NCBI RefSeq assembly: GCF_001675165.1
Contig: NZ_LROS01000008.1
Coordinates: forward strand, 37,243 to 101,242
Source of the DNA: Clostridium ragsdalei P11
GTDB taxonomy: Bacteria; Bacillota; Clostridia; Clostridiales; Clostridiaceae
DNA length: 64,000 bases
Direction of reading: 5' to 3'
Made by a program: the position numbers and the translations under genes. Positions 18,531-27,776 of this stretch are shown piece by piece (within the stretch, counting starts at the first letter, position 1; each line of letters begins with the position of its first letter). The notes under the pieces are model-generated. The model ran no database searches and was not told the origin of the DNA. It was given only the letters and a program-made list of their open reading frames with translations.

Positions 18531-18574
18531 AAAAATAACTGGTTAGAAAATAAATTTTCTAACCAGTTATTTTT
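18531..18574 (-). terminator. Terminator of the purine permease gene
   Basis: A perfect stem of about 21 bp (AATAACTGGTTAGAAAAT and its complement) with A and T runs on both sides, 10 bases after the permease stop. Confidence 0.85.
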
Positions 18575-18583
18575 TATCTCTAA

Positions 18584-20020
18584 TTATGAAAGCATAGCAA
18601 ATCTAAATATAAATAAAGCTGCAAGTACATATACTATTGGATGAACTTCCTTATATTTTCCTGTAACTATTTTAACTATTGGATAAAATATTATTGCTGC
18701 TGCTATACCATTTGCTATACTGTAACTAAAAGGCATAAATGCTATAGCAAAGAAAGCTGGAAGTCCTTCTGTAAAATCACTAAAGTCTATTTTAGTAACT
18801 ACTCCAATCATAAGTGCCCCTACAATTATAAGTGCTGGAGCTGTAGCTTGGGTAGGAACTATTCCGACTAGTCCACTAAAGAATAATGAAAGTATAAATA
18901 ATATTCCAACAACACATGATGTAAGTCCTGTCCTACCTCCTGCAGATACACCTGAAGTAGATTCTACATATGTATTAACAGTACTTGTTCCTAGCATTGA
19001 ACCAATAGTAGTTGCAAGGGAATCTGCAAAAAGAGCTTTGTGCATATTTTTAACTCTTCCATTTTCATCAACCATACCAGCTTTTTCAGCTGTTCCAACA
19101 AGTGTTCCTATAGTATCAAACAAATCTACTAAAGTAAATGTTATGACTACCATAATTATGCTAGTTAAACCTCCAACTACACCTGCTTTTCCAATTCCTA
19201 AAAGGCCTTTAAAATCAAAAGCAAAGAATGTAGGTGCAAGTGATGGTGGTGCACTTACAACTTTTATTCCTGTAAGGTGTGTCACTCCTAAAGGTATACC
19301 AACTATAGTAGTTAATATTATTCCTATTAAAATTGATCCTTTAACATTTCTTGCCATAAGTATAACTGTAATTAAAATACCTATAATTGATAGCAAAACA
19401 GGTGCACTAGTTAGTTTTCCAAAAGCAACCAGCGTAGAAGGATCTGATATTACAATTCCTGCATTTTTTAATCCTATAAGAGCTATAAAAAGTCCGATAC
19501 CTCCTGATATAGCAAGTTTTAAGTTAAATGGAAGAGCATCTACAATTTTTTCTCTTATAGAAGTTACCGTTATTATAATAAAAATTATTCCTGAAACTAA
19601 AACTGCTGCCAGTGCTTGATGCCATGTATAGTGCATACCTAAGCAAACACTGTAAGTAAAAAATGCATTAAGTCCCATTCCTGGTGCCTGTGCAAAAGGT
19701 AAATTTGCGTAAAGTGCCATTATGAAAGTTCCAACAGCCGCTGCTATACAAGTTGCCGTAAATATAGAGCCTACAATAGGATCGTTTATTGCAGATAACC
19801 CAGCTTTAACCGCTGCATCTCCCATAAGCCCATGTACATTCATTCCTGCCTGCATAAGTATAGTTGGATTTACAAAGATTATATAGGCCATAGTAATAAA
19901 AGTAGTAACCCCTGCTAAAATCTCCGTCCTTACAGTAGTATTGTTTTCCGGCAATTTAAAAAATGATTCTAAAAAAGATAAATTGCCACCGTCATTTTTG
20001 TTCGCTTTTTCAACATTCAT
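18584..20020 (-). CDS. Guanine/hypoxanthine permease, AzgA (PbuG) subfamily of NCS2
   Basis: 478 residues with about 12 membrane segments. The N-terminal TEILAGVTTFITMAYIIFVNP and the later FAQAPGMGLNAFFTY are hallmarks of the AzgA-type purine permeases. DLFDTIGTLVGTAEKAGM carries the conserved substrate region. It is preceded by its own guanine-class riboswitch and terminator, which supports guanine or hypoxanthine as substrate. It is a single-gene unit. Confidence 0.92.
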   Translation of the reverse strand: MNVEKANKNDGGNLSFLESFFKLPENNTTVRTEILAGVTTFITMAYIIFVNPTILMQAGMNVHGLMGDAAVKAGLSAINDPIVGSIFTATCIAAAVGTFIMALYANLPFAQAPGMGLNAFFTYSVCLGMHYTWHQALAAVLVSGIIFIIITVTSIREKIVDALPFNLKLAISGGIGLFIALIGLKNAGIVISDPSTLVAFGKLTSAPVLLSIIGILITVILMARNVKGSILIGIILTTIVGIPLGVTHLTGIKVVSAPPSLAPTFFAFDFKGLLGIGKAGVVGGLTSIIMVVITFTLVDLFDTIGTLVGTAEKAGMVDENGRVKNMHKALFADSLATTIGSMLGTSTVNTYVESTSGVSAGGRTGLTSCVVGILFILSLFFSGLVGIVPTQATAPALIIVGALMIGVVTKIDFSDFTEGLPAFFAIAFMPFSYSIANGIAAAIIFYPIVKIVTGKYKEVHPIVYVLAALFIFRFAMLS

Positions 20021-20032
20021 GTAATTCCCTCC

Positions 20033-20082
20033 AAAATTAAAAAATTTCTAACATGAATTATAGGATAATTCAAGTTAGAAAA
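20033..20082 (-). terminator. Riboswitch-linked terminator before the permease
   Basis: The arms TTTCTAAC-TGAATTAT and ATAATTCA-GTTAGAAA pair over about 16 bp and end in T6 on the minus strand, just ahead of the GGAGGG site of the permease. Confidence 0.8.
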
Positions 20083-20112
20083 TAGCTAAAAAAATACCAT
20101 TTTCACGGAATT

Positions 20113-20182
20113 CACCCATAGTCAAGGATTTTTGGTACCTTGGTAGATACTCTTGAACCATATTATCAAGATTATACGAATG
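20113..20182 (-). promoter_or_regulatory. Purine (guanine-class) riboswitch aptamer upstream of the AzgA permease
   Basis: Minus strand CGTATAATCTTGATAATATG, GAGTATCTACC and GACTATGGG match the purine aptamer. P1 pairs CATTCGTA with TATGGGTG through several G-U pairs. The specificity base is C (GACTATG), predicting guanine or hypoxanthine. Confidence 0.95.
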
Positions 20183-20215
20183 TTCTGTTAAAAAAATTAT
20201 TTAATGTACGTTTTT

Positions 20216-20244
20216 ATATTATCATCTTGTTCATAATAAGTCAA
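20216..20244 (-). promoter_or_regulatory. Predicted permease promoter
   Basis: Minus strand TTGACT, 17-base spacer, TAATAT, about 35 bases upstream of the aptamer. Confidence 0.6.
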
Positions 20245-20256
20245 CATTTTTATAAA

Positions 20257-20466
20257 CTATCTCTTGCTAAAATGTAAAAATCCAAGTATAACAACGAATA
20301 TTAAAAAAGGTAGTGAAAATACTATTTTAAAAGCAAATCCTATAATGGCCATTATAAAAGCTAGAAATATAACTATGCCTACAAGTGGAAGTACTATAAT
20401 CCCTAACAAAGAAAATACAATATATATAGCAAAAATTGCAAACAAAATGCCAAATAATGTAATCAT
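20257..20466 (-). CDS. Small hydrophobic membrane protein
   Basis: 69 residues from the ATG at 20466, which has AAGGGGGGA upstream; the longer frame to 20523 lacks a site. Two long hydrophobic stretches cover almost the whole chain, ending in HFSKR. No family is recognised. It lies upstream of the permease promoter and may be a separate unit. Confidence 0.6.
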   Translation of the reverse strand: MITLFGILFAIFAIYIVFSLLGIIVLPLVGIVIFLAFIMAIIGFAFKIVFSLPFLIFVVILGFLHFSKR

Positions 20467-20626
20467 AAATTGTCCCCCCTTATCAACTATTTTATTTGGA
20501 TACTTATCAAATCTGAAATACATTAAAGCTTAAAATTTTTCATATTCTTCACCATCCTTAATAATTATATTAGGGAGAACATAGCTAAAAATCAAGTACT
20601 TTTTTGTATGCAGAATGTGAAACAGC

Positions 20627-20882
20627 ACATATAAAATTTTTAATTAATAGTTAATAATGAAGAATTAATAGTTAATGTGAATTTTTTTCCGTTACACTAC
20701 AAAAAATCTTTGATTAAGCTTTTCATCACTCATTTCGCTAAAGCGAAATATTGATTAGTTATATAAATTTAAAGATTTTTTGCGACAGCTAAAAATCATC
20801 CTTCACTATTAATTTTTCATTATTAATTCTTAACTTGTGAAGCTTTGCTTCGCAATATTTTTAAACTGCAAAAGTTGAGTTA
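20627..20882 (-). repeat. MITE-like repeat, copy B (inverted)
   Basis: The same element as copies A, C and D in reverse orientation. The right end AACTGCAAAAGTTGAGTTAA retains the terminal repeat; the left end diverges after TTATATGTGC (minus-strand reading). The outermost bases supply the stop codon of the methylase gene. Confidence 0.85.
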
Positions 20883-22553
20883 ATTTTTTTCAATATCACT
20901 TAATATAATACTTCTATAATTATGATCAATATTATATAATTCAAATATCTCATCATCTAATATTTTCTTCAACATATTTCTTTCATCATTATCATCCATA
21001 ATTTTGTAAACTAATTTTTCTATATCTTCTTTAGTTTGTCTGCTGCAGTGCCTTATTGGTATTTCATCTAAATTACATTTTTTAATTTGTGGAATAGAAT
21101 TAGAGTTGGTAATTAAAAAATTTAAATAATACCACTGAATTAGCTCCGAATTCAATATTGCCAAAATATACTGGGGTGAAAATTCCTCATTTGTACTTAT
21201 TATTCCATATAGGGATTGTTCTATTATACGTCCCTTATCATCCAAAGCTGCTATTAAATTTTTTCCAGTTTTCCTTATTACTAATTTATTCTTAAAAGTA
21301 AGCTTTTCTATATTTTTAGTTCCACCTATTATGTTTTCAGGTACAAAATCATAATAGTAATTGTTTAAAACTTTAAATTTTTTTATGTTTTCCCCTTTTA
21401 ATACTTCAACCTGATGTTCATTTTTTTTAACAGGGGTTATTTTTTTACTATAACCTATAAATCCTGTAAAAGTCTTGCAAATGCTTTCTAATTTGCTACT
21501 ATTTTTCTCTATACAATCCTTTATGTTTAAGTTTTGATTATAACAACAATATGTAAACTTAAATTTTGAATTTCTCAGATATTCATGCTGATACATTTCA
21601 TATGTCCTCTTCTTATAAATATCTATTTTTATTTTATTTACTTTTTTATGTTTATTTTCTGCTATTATAATCATAGAATCTGTGTTTATTTCCGGAAAAT
21701 CTATCTCAAACACAAGATTTAATATGGTGTACTTTTCAAGTAAACTCTTTCTAAGTTCACTGTATTGAAGATTTCGGGACAGCCTATCAGGAACTACAAA
21801 TCCAAATCTTCCTCCAGATTTTAATATTTCCATAGACCTTTTTATAAAATACTCATACAAATTAGGTAAATATGTATTTCCATTATAATTTTCACTATAA
21901 TACTGTAATAATCCATCCTCTATATTCATCTTATTCTTTCGACTTAAAGATACCCAGGGAGGATTCCCCAGTACATAATCATATTTTCTGTTCCAAAACT
22001 TAACAACAGATTGAATATTAGATTTCTTATATTCTTCTATATTATCAATTTCATTCCACTTTATAAGACTGTTGCAGCATATGATATTGTCCTCTATGTT
22101 AATGTTTATGCCGCTAACTTTACTTAAATTAATTTTTGTAAGTCCTACAGCTGTACTGTCTATATCTGCGCCATATATACACTTCTTTAATATATGAAAA
22201 CTTAAATTTTCCTGCTGCCAATAGTGAACCCCATCTATTCTCTTTAATCCATCTTCAGTTTCAATGGTATAAGTTTTATCTTTAAAAGTATTTCTAATGT
22301 GATCTAAATTTTCACTGAACTTTTCCATTAAAATCTCATATACTCTTACTAGAAAATATCCACTTCCACAAGAAGGATCTAATACTTTTATACAAGGATT
22401 TTTTTCAAGATCTAAATTTGACATAATGTTCTTCACTATATAGTCAACTATGTAATGGGGAGTATAAAAACTCCCCTTCCGTTTTCTCTCTTCCTTTTCC
22501 ATTGATTTTTCATACATTTCTCCAAGTATAGATGAATCACGCCACTTATGCAT
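20880..22553 (-). CDS. Orphan N6-adenine DNA methyltransferase (type II, TaqI/Eco57I-like)
   Basis: 557 residues. Motif I is VLDPSCGSGYFLVRVYE, preceded by GSFYTPHYIVDYIV, and motif IV is LGNPPW, so a gamma-class N6-adenine methylase is clear. The C-terminal third (FTGFIGYSKK, LYGIISTNEEFSPQYIL, SNSIPQIKKCNLDEIPI) resembles target-recognition domains of TaqI- and Eco57I-type enzymes. There is no nuclease domain and no adjacent endonuclease, so it is solitary or a remnant of a type IIG system. The stop codon lies in the end of MITE copy B, so the C-terminus may have been altered by that insertion. Confidence 0.85.
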   Translation of the reverse strand: MHKWRDSSILGEMYEKSMEKEERKRKGSFYTPHYIVDYIVKNIMSNLDLEKNPCIKVLDPSCGSGYFLVRVYEILMEKFSENLDHIRNTFKDKTYTIETEDGLKRIDGVHYWQQENLSFHILKKCIYGADIDSTAVGLTKINLSKVSGININIEDNIICCNSLIKWNEIDNIEEYKKSNIQSVVKFWNRKYDYVLGNPPWVSLSRKNKMNIEDGLLQYYSENYNGNTYLPNLYEYFIKRSMEILKSGGRFGFVVPDRLSRNLQYSELRKSLLEKYTILNLVFEIDFPEINTDSMIIIAENKHKKVNKIKIDIYKKRTYEMYQHEYLRNSKFKFTYCCYNQNLNIKDCIEKNSSKLESICKTFTGFIGYSKKITPVKKNEHQVEVLKGENIKKFKVLNNYYYDFVPENIIGGTKNIEKLTFKNKLVIRKTGKNLIAALDDKGRIIEQSLYGIISTNEEFSPQYILAILNSELIQWYYLNFLITNSNSIPQIKKCNLDEIPIRHCSRQTKEDIEKLVYKIMDDNDERNMLKKILDDEIFELYNIDHNYRSIILSDIEKN

Positions 22554-22570
22554 ACCATACCTCTTTTTTT

Positions 22571-22602
22571 AATTCACAATTCACAGTTCACAATGCACAA
22601 TT
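22571..22602. repeat. Short direct repeats of a TTCACAA-like unit
   Basis: Four degenerate units (ATTCACA, ATTCACA, GTTCACA, ATGCACA) in tandem between the methylase start and the MATE stop. No function is apparent. Confidence 0.5.
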
Positions 22603-22614
22603 ACTGTAAATTGA

Positions 22615-24003
22615 TTACTTTGCGCATTCTGCAGATACTTCTGGTGAATGCACATTTTCTTTTGCATTTAAATTTAACTTCTTAATTTCAAAATATAAAA
22701 ACAAAGCCGTCAATATGGAAGCTACAGCATCGGATACAGGAGCTGCCATCCACACTCCATTTAGCTTAAATATTCTTGGGAGTATAAGAAGCATAGGAAT
22801 AAGAACTATTACCTGTCTTAAAAGTGCTAAAAACATAGATATTTTAGCTTTTCCTATAGCTTGAAAAAAGTTAGAGCTTACTATTTGAAATCCTATTATA
22901 GGAAACATAACCATAAATATTTTTATTCCATTTACAGTTATATTAGTCAAATTCATATCAGACTTATTAAACATATTTACTAAAGCTGTAGGGAAAATTT
23001 GAACTGCAATTCCTCCTGCAGCAGATATAACAGTTGCGGCTGTAATTGCAAGTAGTAATGCTTTCTTTACACGTCTATGCAATCTAGCTCCATAATTAAA
23101 TCCAATTACTGGCTGTGACCCTTGATTTATTCCAAATATAGGCATAAGTATAATAGTAGCTATACCATTTATTATGCCCATAGCACCTATAGCTAAATCC
23201 CCGCCATATATTCCTAAGCTCTTGTTCAATATCACATTTACTAAACTTGCAGCAATCTGCATTGCAAAGGGAGACATTCCTATGGAAAAAATACTTGTAA
23301 CTATATCTTTATTTAAACGAAGATACTTCTTTTTTATTCTAAGCATACTATTTCCCTTTAAGAAATAATAAAGTACCCATATCATATTTATACCTTGGGA
23401 AATTGAAGTAGCTATAGCCGCTCCTCTTATTCCAAAATGAAGTATATATATAAATAGGAAGTCCAATATTATATTACATATACCACCTATAAGCATTGTA
23501 TTCATTGCCGTCTTAGGATCGCCTTCTGAACGTATTACATTATTTAATCCAAAACCTACAGTTTGAAATATAGAAACAGAAATTAAAATAGTTATAAACT
23601 GCCTAGCATAACCTATCGTGTTATCACTAGCTCCAAAACCCCTCAACATAGGGTCCACAAAAATAAGTCCCAAAATTGTAATTGCTATAGAAACTATAAT
23701 CAAAAGTACAAATGCATTTCCTAATATGTGCTCTGCTTCATCTTTATTGTTTTCTCCCAGTTTTATAGATATTCTTGCTGCAGCACCTATTCCTACAAGC
23801 ATACCAAAAGCCATTATAAGTATGGATATAGGGAAAGTCAAACTTACACCTGATATAGCCATAGCTCCAACAACTCTTCCTATAAATATCCTGTCTATTA
23901 CAATATAAAGTGAGTTAACTAGCATACCAATTATAGCTGGTATAGAAAATTCCAATAGTAATTTACCAACCTTTTCATCTCTTAATTTTACCGATCGTTC
24001 CAA
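22615..24003 (-). CDS. MATE family efflux transporter
   Basis: 462 residues with about 12 membrane helices in two homologous halves. Features include an N-terminal LLEFSIPAIIGMLVNSLYIVIDRIFIG, PISILIMAFGMLVGIGAAARIS, and GINQGSQPVIGFNYGA in the second half, all typical of MATE drug or metabolite antiporters. The start is a TTG with AGGAGG 7 bases upstream. It is second in an operon with a marR-type gene, suggesting induction by a small ligand. Confidence 0.9.
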   Translation of the reverse strand: MERSVKLRDEKVGKLLLEFSIPAIIGMLVNSLYIVIDRIFIGRVVGAMAISGVSLTFPISILIMAFGMLVGIGAAARISIKLGENNKDEAEHILGNAFVLLIIVSIAITILGLIFVDPMLRGFGASDNTIGYARQFITILISVSIFQTVGFGLNNVIRSEGDPKTAMNTMLIGGICNIILDFLFIYILHFGIRGAAIATSISQGINMIWVLYYFLKGNSMLRIKKKYLRLNKDIVTSIFSIGMSPFAMQIAASLVNVILNKSLGIYGGDLAIGAMGIINGIATIILMPIFGINQGSQPVIGFNYGARLHRRVKKALLLAITAATVISAAGGIAVQIFPTALVNMFNKSDMNLTNITVNGIKIFMVMFPIIGFQIVSSNFFQAIGKAKISMFLALLRQVIVLIPMLLILPRIFKLNGVWMAAPVSDAVASILTALFLYFEIKKLNLNAKENVHSPEVSAECAK

Positions 24004-24053
24004 ATTAATTCCTCCTATAGAAATAGTTAATAGCCTAAATATTTTAGGCTGTC

Positions 24054-24494
24054 CTACAATAAATTCTTATTCAATTTTTTCAGCCAGCAAAGCATGAGCT
24101 CCTTTTCTTCTTTTGAAAACCCGTTACTTAATATTTCCTCTATTTCATCATTTGCTGACATACATTTAATCCTTATGTTTTTTCCTTCTTCTGTAAGATA
24201 AATTCTATTTATTCTAGCATCTTTAGTGTCCTCTCTTCTATCTATCCATCCCTTTGATACTAAAGTATTTACAAGCCCTGTAATGGAAGCTGGTCTTAAT
24301 TGAAGTTCTTCGGCTATTTCCTTCTGAGTTAACCCATCTTCTATCCATAAGTGTACAAGTACTCCTACTTGTGATGTAGTCAAACCATATTTAGCAAGTT
24401 TACTATTATGTAAATTTGTCATATTTCTATAAATTACCCTAAGCCAATATGTTATAAATTTATCACAGGGTTCACATTTTACTTTGCTTTCCAT
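24054..24494 (-). CDS. MarR family transcriptional regulator
   Basis: 146 residues. The winged helix-turn-helix spans QVGVLVHLWIEDGLTQKEIAEEL with LRPASITGLVNTLVSKGWIDRRED, the MarR signature. AGGAGG precedes the ATG. It is the first gene of the operon with the MATE pump and probably represses it; an inverted repeat over its own promoter is a likely operator. Confidence 0.9.
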   Translation of the reverse strand: MESKVKCEPCDKFITYWLRVIYRNMTNLHNSKLAKYGLTTSQVGVLVHLWIEDGLTQKEIAEELQLRPASITGLVNTLVSKGWIDRREDTKDARINRIYLTEEGKNIRIKCMSANDEIEEILSNGFSKEEKELMLCWLKKLNKNLL

Positions 24495-24525
24495 TTAGTT
24501 AGCCTCCTAATTAATTGCACAACCT

Positions 24526-24558
24526 ATGTTATAATAATAAATAAGTATTGTCAATACT
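24526..24558 (-). promoter_or_regulatory. marR-MATE promoter with overlapping operator
   Basis: Minus strand TTGACA, 17-base spacer, TAACAT. The -35 box lies inside the inverted repeat AGTATTG-A-CAATACT (24544-24558), a usual arrangement for autorepression by MarR. Confidence 0.7.
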
Positions 24559-24662
24559 CTTTAGTAAAATTTCAAGCAAAATTGTCACAACTCATTAACA
24601 CTTCTGTCATACAACTGTAACAAAACAACTATACTATATATACATAAAATAAATAATTAAGA

Positions 24663-24976
24663 GATTCAACTTTTGCAGTTTAATAATATTGCGAAGCAAG
24701 GCTTCGCAAGTTAAGAATTAATAATGAAAAATTAATAGTGAAGGATGATTTTTAGCTATCGCAAAAAATATTTAAATTTATATAAGTCAGTGCTTAGTAA
24801 TGTTTTGCTTTAGCAAAACGAGCCTTCAAAAATTTTTTAATTAAAGATTTTTTGTAGTGTAGCGAAAAAAAATCCACATTAACTATTAATTCTTCATTCT
24901 TAACTATTAATTAAAAATATTGCTTCGCAAAGTTTTTATATTAAGTGAAAATTTTATATATGCGAAAGTTGAGTTA
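24663..24976 (+). repeat. MITE-like repeat, copy C (complete ends)
   Basis: Ends TTCAACTTTTGCAG and TGCGAAAGTTGAGTTAA are terminal inverted repeats about 15 bp long. It is the longest copy (about 314 bp) and lies directly in front of the htrA ribosome binding site, so it contributes the htrA leader. Confidence 0.85.
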
Positions 24977-25002
24977 AGATATTATTATAAGGAGGTACTT
25001 AC

Positions 25003-26241
25003 ATGGGTAATTTCAACAACGAATATGATACTTCAAAAATAAGTTTAAAAACTAAGTTCAAAGACAACCTTAAAAGAAGTAAAAAATTTATGTCTTATAT
25101 AGCTGTAGGATTAATATGCAGTATATTAGGTGGAAGTATTTCAATTGCAGGTGCCTTATATTTCGTACCAAAATTAGGTATGTTTAAGAGCACCCCATTA
25201 TATCAAAATCTAGCTTTTCAAAATACAGGAAGTGAAAAATCTTCTACTATAAATGCTTCCCCTATATCAACTGCGAAAGGTGGCCTTACTGTATCTGAAA
25301 TAGCAAAGAAAGTAGGTCCTGCTGTAGTTGGAGTATCTATAAAAACTGCTTCACAGTCATCCGACATATTTGGATTTTCTGGTAACAGCCAATCTAATGA
25401 AAGTCAATCAAACGGAGGCAGTAGTGACAGCCAGGATGATGGCATGGGCTCAGGTATAATAATAAATGAGGATGGATATATACTTACAAATTATCATGTT
25501 ATAGAGTCTGCTGAAAAAGTAAGTGTAATATTTAACAATAAAAAAGAAGTAACTGCAAAAGTAGTAAATTATGATGCAGGCCTGGATCTAGCCATAATTA
25601 AAGTAACTACCAATGAAAAAATGCCAGCTGTAGCAGAATTAGGTGATTCAAAGAATCTTCAGGTAGGTGATTCTGTAGTAGCTATAGGAAATCCTCTTGG
25701 TAAAGAATTATTAGGTACTGTAACTACTGGTGTTATAAGTGCAACAAACAGACAAATTAGTGTTGGCAATACTACTCAGTCCTATCTTCAAACAGATGCT
25801 GCCATAAACCCAGGGAACAGCGGCGGTGCACTTGTAAATTCTGCAGGTCAAGTAATAGGTATAAATTCTGCTAAAATAGGTGGAAGTGGAGTAGAAGGAA
25901 TTGGATTTGCAATACCAATAGACACTGTAAAACCTAAATTAAGCGGTCTTTTGAAACCTATTTTAAAGATAGGTATTGCAGGTAGAGATATAAATTCACA
26001 GCTTTCCCAAGCATATAATGTACCTGAAGGTGTATATGTAGCAGAAGTGCAAGAATTTAGTGCCGCAGAAAAATGTGGACTTAAGGTTGGAGATGTTATT
26101 CAAAAATTTGACGGTAAATCTGTAAAGTCTATAAGTGAAATAAATGATATAAAAGCTACTCACAAATCTGGAGATACAGTGGAAATTGTAGTAAACAGAA
26201 ACGGAAGTACCAAAAAACTGAATCTAACATTGACAGAATAA
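25003..26241 (+). CDS. HtrA/DegP-like serine protease, membrane-anchored with PDZ domain
   Basis: 412 residues. A cytoplasmic basic segment and a membrane helix (about residues 31-55) are followed by a low-complexity Ser/Asn linker, a trypsin-like domain and a C-terminal PDZ domain (about residues 320-410). The triad is His165 (TNYHVIES), Asp195 (GLDLAIIKV) and Ser273 (NPGNSGGALVN). This is the outward-facing quality-control protease of Gram-positives. AAGGAGG precedes the ATG. MITE copy C lies in the leader. Confidence 0.93.
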   Translation: MGNFNNEYDTSKISLKTKFKDNLKRSKKFMSYIAVGLICSILGGSISIAGALYFVPKLGMFKSTPLYQNLAFQNTGSEKSSTINASPISTAKGGLTVSEIAKKVGPAVVGVSIKTASQSSDIFGFSGNSQSNESQSNGGSSDSQDDGMGSGIIINEDGYILTNYHVIESAEKVSVIFNNKKEVTAKVVNYDAGLDLAIIKVTTNEKMPAVAELGDSKNLQVGDSVVAIGNPLGKELLGTVTTGVISATNRQISVGNTTQSYLQTDAAINPGNSGGALVNSAGQVIGINSAKIGGSGVEGIGFAIPIDTVKPKLSGLLKPILKIGIAGRDINSQLSQAYNVPEGVYVAEVQEFSAAEKCGLKVGDVIQKFDGKSVKSISEINDIKATHKSGDTVEIVVNRNGSTKKLNLTLTE

Positions 26242-26263
26242 AACCTGTAAATCAAAAATAAAT

Positions 26264-26507
26264 ATTCTAAACAAAAATAAGATTATGCTCCGAATGTTTT
26301 TTACACCATTCAGCTCGTTAAATATTTTGATAAGTCTAAGTAAAACATTTTGAAAAAACTAAGGACTTTTGAAAACTCGTACCTCAAACAATTCAAAGGT
26401 CCTAAGTTTTCAAAAACTTTTTACTAAGACTTATATACAAAATATTTAAATGTGCTTCATTATTGTAAAAAATATATTTGCGCATAATCTTATTTTTAAG
26501 TTAGAAT
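26264..26507. repeat. Foldback element 1, about 244 bp
   Basis: The terminal arms ATTCTAAACAAAAATAAG (26264) and the complement ending at 26507 pair over about 25 bp. The inner part forms a 16-bp stem capped by the loop AAACTCGTACCTCAAACA. It lies downstream of htrA, between convergent genes. Confidence 0.8.
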
Positions 26508-26560
26508 GTATCTTTATAATACAGTAAATGTTAAACGTCTAAAATAGAATTTATGACTAA

Positions 26561-26784
26561 AAGTTTACTTATACTTGGGAAATATGCTGACAAAATTGAA
26601 ATCACGTTTAAAAACTTTTTTTATAAGTCTTAACTTGTATTTCAGAAAATCTTAGGGACTTAGATATGTTTGAGGTACGAGTTTATCTAAGTCCCTTTAG
26701 ATTTTCAAAATACAAGTTTTAGACTTATTAAAAGTTTTTATGGTGATGAAATTTGTCAGCATATGACCGATTATAAGTAAACTT
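26561..26784. repeat. Foldback element 2, about 224 bp
   Basis: The ends are AAGTTTACTTATA (26561) and TATAAGTAAACTT (to 26784), followed inward by ATATGCTGACAAA arms. The apical stem GGGACTTAGATA/TATCTAAGTCCC carries the same loop as element 1 on the opposite strand. It is adjacent to lgt and may terminate both convergent transcripts. Confidence 0.8.
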
Positions 26785-26797
26785 CAGTGATAAATAT

Positions 26798-27568
26798 CTA
26801 TAATGAGTTTGTATTTTTCTTGTGCTTTAAATATATGAAAAAGCCTATGCTAAATATAACTCCTGTAAGACTAACTAACTGTGCTATTCTTATACTTCCA
26901 AGCATTAAACTGTCAGTTCTAAGTCCTTCTATAAAAAATCTTCCTAATGAGTACAAACCTATGTATGCTGCTATTACAAAACCTCTATCATGCTTTCTTC
27001 TCAAAATATATACGAGAATTATACACACAGTTAAATTCCACAGAGATTCATACAAAAATGTAGGGTGATAATAAGTTCCATCTATAAACATTCCCTTTTG
27101 TATAAACAACGGAAATTTACTTATAAATTGATAACTTACAGGTCCACCATGAGCCTCTCCGTTAAAAAAGTTCCCCCACCTTCCTATTGCCTGAGCAAGT
27201 ATTATAGAAGGTGCTACACAATCAGCTAATTTTATAAAATCTATTTTTTTATGTTTGGTATATATGTACGCAGCTGTAAGCCCAAATATAAGTCCTCCAT
27301 GAATAGCAAGACCTCCCAGCCTTATATTGAACACATCTATAATATTATCCTTATAATCTTGAAACTGAAAAATAACATAATAGGCCCTAGCTCCTATTAT
27401 AGCAAAGGGAAAAGATATTAAAAAAGTATCTACTATATTATCAAAATTGTAGTTTTTGTTTTTACAATTGAATTTAGCTAAAAAAAGTGCTGCCATAACT
27501 CCTAAAGCTATCATTATACCATACCATCTTATTTGAAAGCCATTAATAGAAAATGCTACTGGGTTCAT
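26798..27568 (-). CDS. lgt: Prolipoprotein diacylglyceryl transferase
   Basis: 256 residues with about seven membrane segments. AIHGGLIFG and the Lgt signature [15 protein letters not shown] are present, as is the C-terminal [15 protein letters not shown]. The enzyme transfers diacylglyceryl from phosphatidylglycerol to the lipobox cysteine. It is monocistronic, with foldback element 2 immediately after its stop. Confidence 0.95.
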   Translation of the reverse strand: MNPVAFSINGFQIRWYGIMIALGVMAALFLAKFNCKNKNYNFDNIVDTFLISFPFAIIGARAYYVIFQFQDYKDNIIDVFNIRLGGLAIHGGLIFGLTAAYIYTKHKKIDFIKLADCVAPSIILAQAIGRWGNFFNGEAHGGPVSYQFISKFPLFIQKGMFIDGTYYHPTFLYESLWNLTVCIILVYILRRKHDRGFVIAAYIGLYSLGRFFIEGLRTDSLMLGSIRIAQLVSLTGVIFSIGFFIYLKHKKNTNSL

Positions 27569-27756
27569 AAAACATTACAACCTTTCTAAAATATAATTTT
27601 GTTATTATAATCTTATATCCAATTGTACCAATGTTTTTAATTAAATACAATTTATTCACAAAAAATAAGCACTGCCAATTATCAGTGCCTATTTGAATAA
27701 TAGAGGGGACTATTATTAAACTTTACCTAAGTACATTTATTATTTTATACAATTGA

Positions 27757-27776
27757 TGTGACAGCAATATGTCACA
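27757..27776. promoter_or_regulatory. Palindrome TGTGA-N10-TCACA, possible operator
   Basis: A 7-bp inverted repeat (TGTGACA/TGTCACA) with a 6-base centre in the 349-base gap between the divergent lgt and SGNH genes. The gap otherwise holds a weak GCACTG hairpin near 27668 and no gene. Spacing differs from Crp sites (N6), so the regulator is unknown. Confidence 0.35.

Noticed and set aside
19038..19619. 193-residue plus-strand frame inside the purine permease
   Set aside because: Complement of membrane-helix codons; no start site or homology.
22571..22602. Tandem TTCACAA units as a CRISPR or iteron origin
   Set aside because: Units are 7-9 bases with no spacers and no replication or cas gene nearby.
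26787..27068. 93-residue plus-strand frame
   Set aside because: Antisense shadow of lgt with no ribosome binding site.
27757..27776. Crp binding site
   Set aside because: The half-site spacing is 10 bases rather than 6 and clostridia lack classical cAMP-Crp control.
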